A stretch of 64,000 nucleotides of DNA, taken from assembly GCF_963677195.1 (NCBI RefSeq), contig NZ_OY781918.1:4576923-4640922 (forward strand), given 5' to 3'. Position numbers and translations under genes: made by a program. The notes beneath the pieces were generated by a model. It was not told the origin of the DNA, searched no databases, and was given only the letters and a program-made list of their open reading frames with translations. This stretch comes from an uncultured Marinifilum sp. (GTDB taxonomy: Bacteria; Bacteroidota; Bacteroidia; Bacteroidales; Marinifilaceae). This document shows, piece after piece, positions 58,869 to 64,000 of the stretch (position 1 is its first letter; the number at the start of each line of letters is the position of its first letter).

Positions 58869-60596
58869 TTACTTATCGTTCATCGAAATTAAAAATTCTT
58901 CGTTCGAACGGGTTTTTCTCATTCTATCGCTAATAAACTGCATAGCTTCTACAGAATTCATATCTGTTAAGAAATTTCGAAGCACCCAAATTCTGTTTAA
59001 CTGATTCTCATCTAAAAGAAGATCTTCTCTACGAGTACTTGATGCAGTAATATCTACAGCAGGATAAATACGCTTATTGGATAACTTACGATCAAGCTGC
59101 AATTCCATATTACCGGTTCCTTTAAATTCTTCGAAAATTACTTCGTCCATTTTGGAACCTGTTTCGGTTAATGCAGTTGCCAAAATAGTAAGCGAGCCAC
59201 CATTTTCGATATTACGTGCAGCACCGAAGAAACGCTTAGGTTTGTGTAATGCATTTGCATCCACACCACCAGAAAGTACTTTTCCTGAAGCAGGTGAAAC
59301 TGTATTATAAGCACGAGCTAAACGTGTAATAGAATCGAGTAAGATTACTACATCGTGTCCACATTCGACCATACGTTTTGCTTTCTCTAATACTATGTTT
59401 GCAACACGAACATGACGTTCTGCAGGCTCATCGAATGTTGAAGAAACAACTTCTGCATTTACACTACGAGCCATATCGGTAACCTCTTCAGGGCGCTCAT
59501 CAATTAACAATATAATCATGTAAGCTTCAGGATTATTCGCAGCAATTGCATTTGCAACCTCTTTTAATAATACTGTTTTACCGGTTTTTGGCTGAGCTAC
59601 TATTAAACCACGCTGACCTTTACCTATTGGAGCAAACATATCAACAACACGAGTTGATAATGAGCTTTTACCTTTTCCTGTTAAATTAAATTTCTCATCA
59701 GGAAATAAAGGAGTCAAATGATCAAAAGGAACTCTATCTCTAATCACATCAGGTAAACGACCATTAATTTCAGCAACCTTAATTAATGGGAAATATTTTT
59801 CTCCTTCTTTAGGCGGACGAATAGTTCCATTTACAGTATCTCCTGTTTTTAATCCAAATAATTTTATTTGAGATTGAGAAACATAAATATCGTCGGGAGA
59901 ATTTAGATAATTATAATCCGATGAACGAAGGAATCCATAACCATCAGGCATAATTTCCAATACCCCAGAACTATTAATAATTCCATCAAATTCAAAAAGT
60001 TTCTCTTTTTCTCTCTTCTCGAATCTTTTTCTAGGTTGGTTAGATTTATCTTGTCTCTCTACTCTATCCTGTTTTTCTGGTCGATCCTGCTTTTCATTTC
60101 TTTCAGGACGTTCTTGTCGCTCATTACGATCTCTACGCTCTGGCTTTTCTGAAGATATTTTTTCTTCTTTAGCAATTTTCGGAGTTTCTTTTCTATCAGA
60201 TCTCTCCTCTTTTACAGCTTTTTCTTTCGCCTCAGCAGGTCTACGTTCTTTTCGTTTCTCTTTAACAGGAAACTCTTTTTTTTCTTCGTTTTCAATTTGA
60301 GCAGCAGCTTCACGAACAACATCCTTAACTGGCTGTTCTGTTTTTCTTCTTCTGCGCAGCTTAATTTTAGGCTGATCTTCCTCAACCTTTGCCTCTCCTT
60401 CTGCTTTTTTCGCTCGCTTTCGAGGAGCCTTTTTCTCAGAAGTCTTCATTTCAGAAGCTACAATTGCCTGTTGATCAAGTATTTTATAAATTAAATCTTG
60501 CTTTTTGAACGACTCAATTTTCTTAATCTTGAGTTCTTTAGCGATTTCTCGCAATTCAGGCACAAGCTTCTTGTTTAATTCAAGAATATCGTACAT
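58869..60596 (-). CDS. rho: Transcription termination factor Rho
   Basis: A 575-residue hexameric helicase. The Rho_N SAP-like domain (1-45) is followed by a charged, low-complexity insertion (about 50-205) rich in K, R, E, D and Q with repeated ERQ/ERNERQ-like units, then the cold-shock RNA-binding domain (about 210-285, GYGFLRS) and the RecA-like ATPase with QPKTGKT (about 335-341) and LLDSITRLARAYN. The insertion makes it much longer than the 419-residue E. coli Rho and is typical of Bacteroidota, where in B. thetaiotaomicron it drives condensate formation. It is divergent from rpoD. Confidence 0.97.
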   Translation of the reverse strand: MYDILELNKKLVPELREIAKELKIKKIESFKKQDLIYKILDQQAIVASEMKTSEKKAPRKRAKKAEGEAKVEEDQPKIKLRRRRKTEQPVKDVVREAAAQIENEEKKEFPVKEKRKERRPAEAKEKAVKEERSDRKETPKIAKEEKISSEKPERRDRNERQERPERNEKQDRPEKQDRVERQDKSNQPRKRFEKREKEKLFEFDGIINSSGVLEIMPDGYGFLRSSDYNYLNSPDDIYVSQSQIKLFGLKTGDTVNGTIRPPKEGEKYFPLIKVAEINGRLPDVIRDRVPFDHLTPLFPDEKFNLTGKGKSSLSTRVVDMFAPIGKGQRGLIVAQPKTGKTVLLKEVANAIAANNPEAYMIILLIDERPEEVTDMARSVNAEVVSSTFDEPAERHVRVANIVLEKAKRMVECGHDVVILLDSITRLARAYNTVSPASGKVLSGGVDANALHKPKRFFGAARNIENGGSLTILATALTETGSKMDEVIFEEFKGTGNMELQLDRKLSNKRIYPAVDITASSTRREDLLLDENQLNRIWVLRNFLTDMNSVEAMQFISDRMRKTRSNEEFLISMNDK

Positions 60597-60739
60597 AAAA
60601 AATTTATTAATATTTTTGGGTAATGTCTTTTTTTAGATAGAATTGTATTTGAACAATACGGAACCTGATCTTTCGACCTCTAAATGAGAAGTATCAATCG
60701 GAATTCAAATGCAATATTACACATTTAGTTATAAACGCG

Positions 60740-60747
60740 CAAAAATA
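60740..60747 (-). promoter_or_regulatory. -7 promoter box of rho
   Basis: TATTTTTG on the minus strand, predicted start near 60733, which gives a leader of about 137 bases. The long leader leaves room for autoregulation by Rho. Confidence 0.5.
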
Positions 60748-60870
60748 ATTGCAGTTTTATCTCTTTGATAATTATTATGGCTTTAATATAATTGATTTTT
60801 AACATTTGTCTGCTCTATTCAATTTCATTTTTTAAATGATTTTGTTATATTTAAAATATTAATGGACAAA

Positions 60871-60878
60871 TATATTTG
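60871..60878 (+). promoter_or_regulatory. -7 promoter box of rpoD
   Basis: TATATTTG, predicted start near 60885, 20 bases before the ATG. It matches the consensus that this very sigma factor recognises, so autoregulation is likely. Confidence 0.65.
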
Positions 60879-60904
60879 CCTCATTTTATACCACTAAATC
60901 CGAT

Positions 60905-61771
60905 ATGAGACAGCTAAAAATTACCAAACAAGTAACAAACAGAGAGACTCCATCCTTAGACAAGTATCTTCATGAAATTGGTAAAGTCGAACTAATTTCT
61001 GCCGAAGAAGAGGTTAAACTTGCCAGACAAATTAAGAACGGAGACAAAAAAGCTCTGGATCGACTTATTAAATGTAATCTGCGTTTTGTTGTATCTGTTT
61101 CCAAGCAATATCAAAACCAAGGGCTAAGTTTACCTGATTTAATTAACGAAGGAAATTTAGGATTAATTAAGGCAGCTCAACGATTTGATGAGACCCGGGG
61201 ATTTAAGTTTATATCTTATGCCGTTTGGTGGATTCGTCAATCAATATTGCAAGCTTTGGCCGAACAAGCAAGAATCGTTCGTCTTCCTTTAAACAAAATT
61301 GGATCGATCAATAAAATTAACAAAACATTTGCTCAGTTAGAACAGGAATATCAGCGCGAACCTTCGCCCGACGAAATAGCCAATATTCTTGAAATGAGTC
61401 CGAAAGATGTAAAGGAAGCTCTAAAAGCCTCGGGAAGACATGTTTCTATGGATGCCCCTATAAATCCGGATGAAGAAAATACATTATATGATATTTTATT
61501 GAGTAATGACGATATTAGTCCTGATAAAACCTTAATTCGAGATTCGCTAAGAAAAGAAATTGAGAGATCTTTATCTACTCTTTCGAAAAGAGAAGCTTCA
61601 ATAATTAGATTGTACTTTGGCTTAAATGGAAAACCACCTTATTCTCTTGAAGAAATAGGAAAGGAATTTGGACTTACGCGAGAAAGGGTTCGTCAGATTA
61701 AAGAAAAAGCAATAAAAAGAATGAAATCTGCTTTTAGAAGCAAAATTTTAAAAACTTATTTAGGAGAATAA
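60905..61771 (+). CDS. rpoD: Primary sigma factor RpoD (short Bacteroidota type)
   Basis: 288 residues without region 1.1. Region 1.2 starts TPSLDKYLHEIGK (17-29), region 2 has GNLGLIKAAQRFD and YAVWWIRQ (about 103-110), region 3 follows, and region 4.2 has LEEIGKEFGLTRERVRQIK (about 251-269). Length and sequence match the Bacteroidota primary sigma (RpoD/sigma-ABfr), which reads TTTG-N19-21-TAnnTTTG promoters; several such promoters are in this window. The group 1 assignment is favoured by length and regions. Confidence 0.93.
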   Translation: MRQLKITKQVTNRETPSLDKYLHEIGKVELISAEEEVKLARQIKNGDKKALDRLIKCNLRFVVSVSKQYQNQGLSLPDLINEGNLGLIKAAQRFDETRGFKFISYAVWWIRQSILQALAEQARIVRLPLNKIGSINKINKTFAQLEQEYQREPSPDEIANILEMSPKDVKEALKASGRHVSMDAPINPDEENTLYDILLSNDDISPDKTLIRDSLRKEIERSLSTLSKREASIIRLYFGLNGKPPYSLEEIGKEFGLTRERVRQIKEKAIKRMKSAFRSKILKTYLGE

Positions 61772-61800
61772 TCCTAATAAAAAATAAAAGTAAAGAGGAT

Positions 61801-61840
61801 AAGAATTGAAAAACACAATTTTCAATTCTTGTCCTTTTTT
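61801..61840 (+). terminator. Rho-independent terminator of rpoD
   Basis: 12-bp stem (61801-61812, 61819-61830), 6-base loop, then GTCC and six T. Confidence 0.65.
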
Positions 61841-61845
61841 AATTA

Positions 61846-61853
61846 TATCTTTG
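61846..61853 (+). promoter_or_regulatory. -7 promoter box of rpe
   Basis: TATCTTTG, predicted start near 61860, 23 bases before the ATG. Confidence 0.6.
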
Positions 61854-61882
61854 CCAAAATACGAATCAAACTAAACAATCAA

Positions 61883-62533
61883 ATGCAAACTATTATTTCG
61901 CCTTCGCTTTTAGCAGCAGATTTTACAAATTTGAAAGACGATATTGAGATGGTAAACAAGAGTGAAGCTGACTGGTTTCACCTGGATATTATGGACGGAG
62001 TATTTGTTCCTAACATTTCTTATGGGCTACCAGTTGTCGAACAAATTAATAAAATTGCCAAGAAACCACTTGATGTTCACTTAATGATTATTGATCCGGA
62101 CAGATATGTAGAGGCTTTTAAAAAAGCTGGTGCCGATTATCTAACTGTACATTATGAAGCCTGCACACATCTTCATCGTACTGTTCAAAACATAAAACAA
62201 CATGGCATGAAAGCAGGAGTTTCCTTAAATCCTCATACGCCAGTTTCTGTTTTAGAAGATATAATAGCAGATATTGATTTGGTTCTTTTAATGAGTGTTA
62301 ATCCTGGTTTTGGAGGTCAGAGTTTTATTGAGAATACCTACTCGAAAGTGGAAAAAATTTCCAAACTAATAAAAGAAAAAAATGCATCAACGCTTATCGA
62401 AATTGATGGCGGAGTAAACCTAGAAACAGGTAAAAAGTTAGTGGAAGCTGGTGCCGATGCTTTGGTTGCAGGAAGCTTTGTTTTTGGGGCCAACAAACCC
62501 AATGAAACCATAAGTAAGTTAAAAAATTTATAA
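61883..62533 (+). CDS. rpe: Ribulose-phosphate 3-epimerase
   Basis: 216 residues. It interconverts ribulose-5-phosphate and xylulose-5-phosphate. The start MQTIISPSLLAADF, WFHLDIMDGVFVPNI (about 33-47), DVHLMI (about 67-72), SVNPGFGGQ (about 139-147) and EIDGGVN (about 173-179) give the full metal site and phosphate loop. An upstream in-frame ATG at 61829 lies before the promoter box and is rejected. It ends 9 bases before a long hairpin terminator. Confidence 0.97.
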   Translation: MQTIISPSLLAADFTNLKDDIEMVNKSEADWFHLDIMDGVFVPNISYGLPVVEQINKIAKKPLDVHLMIIDPDRYVEAFKKAGADYLTVHYEACTHLHRTVQNIKQHGMKAGVSLNPHTPVSVLEDIIADIDLVLLMSVNPGFGGQSFIENTYSKVEKISKLIKEKNASTLIEIDGGVNLETGKKLVEAGADALVAGSFVFGANKPNETISKLKNL

Positions 62534-62542
62534 GAAATTTTT

Positions 62543-62602
62543 AAAGACCAAGTGTTTTTGAACCATACCCAAAAGTTGGACATAACACTTGGTCTTTTTT
62601 AT
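62543..62602. terminator. Bidirectional terminator with a long loop
   Basis: A perfect 14-bp stem (62543-62556 with 62584-62597) with a 27-base loop, between convergent rpe and the dehydrogenase-like gene, T-runs on both strands. Confidence 0.8.
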
Positions 62603-63834
62603 TATGCCATTATCAGATCTTTACCCTCTAAATAACTCTGTAAATAAGCAAATTGCGGTGTTAACTTTCCATTTTTAGCAATTGTAGCTCTTTCGATGAT
62701 TTTATCGGGATCGTCTCGAAACAAAGCGTCATAAACATTCTCACAAAGAGCTTCGCCAAAATCGATAGAAGAATCTCTAGGCAATTCTCCAGGCAAATTA
62801 TCAACCGCCATAACAGTAACATTTTTTTTATCAACAAAAGGAATTGTTTCTTCTCCGCTAAATCGATCATAACCATAAAAAGAAGATGCAATTGTCGAAG
62901 CTCTTAATGTAGAAGGAATTGGACCATTAATATCGCAACTTACATCAGCAATAACAGAGATATTAAAATCTTCTTGTTTATAATCCTCAGGCTCCATAAA
63001 CTTTGGCGCTTTCGGATCCCAATAATGACAAGCTATAAATAAATCAGTCACTTTTGTGAATTTGCTAAAAGTAGAACGATACATCTCTGGATTTTCATAA
63101 AAATGATTCAAATCGAATATTTCTCCATCAATACGTTCCACATATTTATCAGGATCAATTCTGCAAACTACAGGTATATCATACTCTTTGGTCAGAAAAT
63201 CTTCTGCACTCACCTCTTTCAAATTTAAAATTCTGATAGTCTGCATGGCCCCCATTGCCACACGACCTCCACCAGTAAGCAAAATTTTTATTGGCTTAAG
63301 TTGTATTGTTTTTAAGTAATCGTATATCTCAGCCATATCCTTACACGAACTTGCCGGAGGCAAATCATAAAAGTCTGTTCGCATACCTCTTGCCCGCAAT
63401 GCTTTATATGCTCCAACAACACCAGCCCAATGTCCGAATGCTACTAACCTTTTATTCTTTGTAGTCGTTAAATATTCATAATCGACAAGAGTGATCTTTT
63501 TTTTAATAACCTGCCGTAACAACTCTCTATTATATTCCTGTTTTTTAGCTGTATGCGAGAAAAACATATAAGTTTTATTTGGAATTAAAGTTGGAATACT
63601 AACTTCTTTCACTCCAACTAAAATATCACATTCTCTTAAATCTTCCGTTAAAAAATAACCCTGCTCTCGATACTCTGCATCGGTAAAACATCTAATATCA
63701 CTAGGCTGAATAAAGATACTAACATTAGGATACCGGTTAAATAATTTTAATCCTGTTAAAGGAGTTATTGCAACTCGCCTATCAGGCGGATTTTTAGTTT
63801 CGCGAAGAACACCAACTCTAATTCTATTTTTCAT
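62602..63834 (-). CDS. Alanine dehydrogenase/saccharopine dehydrogenase-like NAD(P) oxidoreductase
   Basis: 410 residues. The N-terminal AlaDH/PNT-type domain has VLRETKNPPDRRVAITP (9-25) and the central part resembles the Rossmann domain of lysine-forming saccharopine dehydrogenase, with LTGGGRVAMGAMQTI (about 185-199). Conserved FGHWAGVVGAYKALRA (residues about 130-145) precedes it. The C-terminal region has AVDNLPGELPRDSS (about 349-362), typical of this subgroup. In Bacteroidota its substrate is unknown; lysine or alanine metabolism is a guess from the fold. The upstream 165 bases to the window end show no clear promoter box. Confidence 0.82.
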   Translation of the reverse strand: MKNRIRVGVLRETKNPPDRRVAITPLTGLKLFNRYPNVSIFIQPSDIRCFTDAEYREQGYFLTEDLRECDILVGVKEVSIPTLIPNKTYMFFSHTAKKQEYNRELLRQVIKKKITLVDYEYLTTTKNKRLVAFGHWAGVVGAYKALRARGMRTDFYDLPPASSCKDMAEIYDYLKTIQLKPIKILLTGGGRVAMGAMQTIRILNLKEVSAEDFLTKEYDIPVVCRIDPDKYVERIDGEIFDLNHFYENPEMYRSTFSKFTKVTDLFIACHYWDPKAPKFMEPEDYKQEDFNISVIADVSCDINGPIPSTLRASTIASSFYGYDRFSGEETIPFVDKKNVTVMAVDNLPGELPRDSSIDFGEALCENVYDALFRDDPDKIIERATIAKNGKLTPQFAYLQSYLEGKDLIMA

Positions 63835-64000
63835 TTATAATCGCATTTAGGTGTGAGTAATAATAATTGAACGAACTTTTCACAAATCCTTCAAGTAAAA
63901 AATGGAGCTTCTTCTTTCAATTTAATGATTTTTTAACAGAATTAAGTGTTTTATTTAAATTTTTAACACTATATATTCTGAATTGAGCTTTGTAATAGTC

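Noticed and set aside
61829..61882. Upstream ATG extension of rpe
   Set aside because: It lies before the TATCTTTG box and overlaps the rpoD terminator; the family starts at MQTIISPS.
1..64000. CRISPR arrays, insertion sequences, toxin-antitoxin pairs or defence genes
   Set aside because: I looked for regular short repeats, transposase motifs and known defence domains and found none.

Overview
The window is a chromosomal segment of a member of the Bacteroidota, most likely the Bacteroidales/Marinilabiliales branch (Marinifilum/Labilibaculum-like; the genus is inference). The evidence is the AT-rich DNA, many promoters with the Bacteroidota -7 box TAnnTTTG, almost no Shine-Dalgarno sequences, a short RpoD, a Rho with a long charged insertion, and lineage-typical families (PorT of the type IX secretion system, DUF4199, DUF6588, Lacal_2735). 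Gene content is mostly core and syntenic. I see no insertion sequence, prophage, CRISPR array or defence island.

Layout. 1-2.9 kb (minus): rpsU, xerC, hpf, then tRNA-Thr(TGT), tRNA-Tyr, tRNA-Gly, tRNA-Thr(GGT) and the 5' part of tuf, in the same tRNA order as the E. coli tufB operon. 3-9.3 kb (minus): a four-unit helix-hairpin-helix membrane protein, a sodium-coupled transporter, class II aldolase and a TamA-like outer-membrane lipoprotein. 9.4-16.4 kb: a SpoU methyltransferase, the menG/ubiE-porT-COG2509 operon, a divergent PurL and an SDR. 16.5-22.5 kb: a hybrid histidine kinase, a small membrane protein, a candidate small RNA, a second Omp85-like protein and a 42-residue lipoprotein. 22.7-30.4 kb (plus): gapA, acnB, a secreted protein, a DUF2752 protein, a LuxC-type reductase with a structured leader, and miaA. 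30.4-33.9 kb (minus): an envelope-glycan operon. 34.1-36.6 kb: SRP RNA, four tRNA-Thr genes, transaldolase, a Sua5/YrdC protein and an orphan 91-residue protein. 37.1-39.8 kb (plus): a lipid-modification-like operon (CFA-type methyltransferase, exported protein, Lacal_2735, SRPBCC). 39.8-49.4 kb (minus): trkA with two trkH genes, comEC, a DUF6588 protein, ruvX-def and a PepSY protein. 49.5-57.3 kb (minus): pyruvate phosphate dikinase, a DHOD-like protein and pyruvate:ferredoxin oxidoreductase. 57.4-63.8 kb: an AAA/DUF4143 ATPase, rho, rpoD, rpe and an alanine-dehydrogenase/saccharopine-dehydrogenase-like protein.

How the genes work together. Glycolysis/gluconeogenesis (fba, gapA, ppdK), pyruvate oxidation through ferredoxin (nifJ), the TCA cycle (acnB), the pentose-phosphate pathway (rpe, fsa/tal) and menaquinone synthesis (menG) suggest a facultative or anaerobic heterotroph with a menaquinone chain. 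Sodium- and potassium-linked transporters would fit a marine or saline habitat. Translation genes (tuf, tRNAs, rpsU, hpf, SRP RNA, miaA, Sua5, def) and global transcription genes (rpoD, rho) make up much of the rest.

Most interesting points. Strong Shine-Dalgarno sequences occur only at rpsU, hpf and nifJ, which suggests that ribosome state (bS21 occupancy) could be linked to hibernation and pyruvate metabolism. PurL has changes in conserved motifs. There are structured leaders or intercistronic elements at luxC and in the glycan operon. The tRNA-Thr genes are duplicated, and one copy has an acceptor-stem mismatch. Beyond these I did not find a clearly new multi-gene system.
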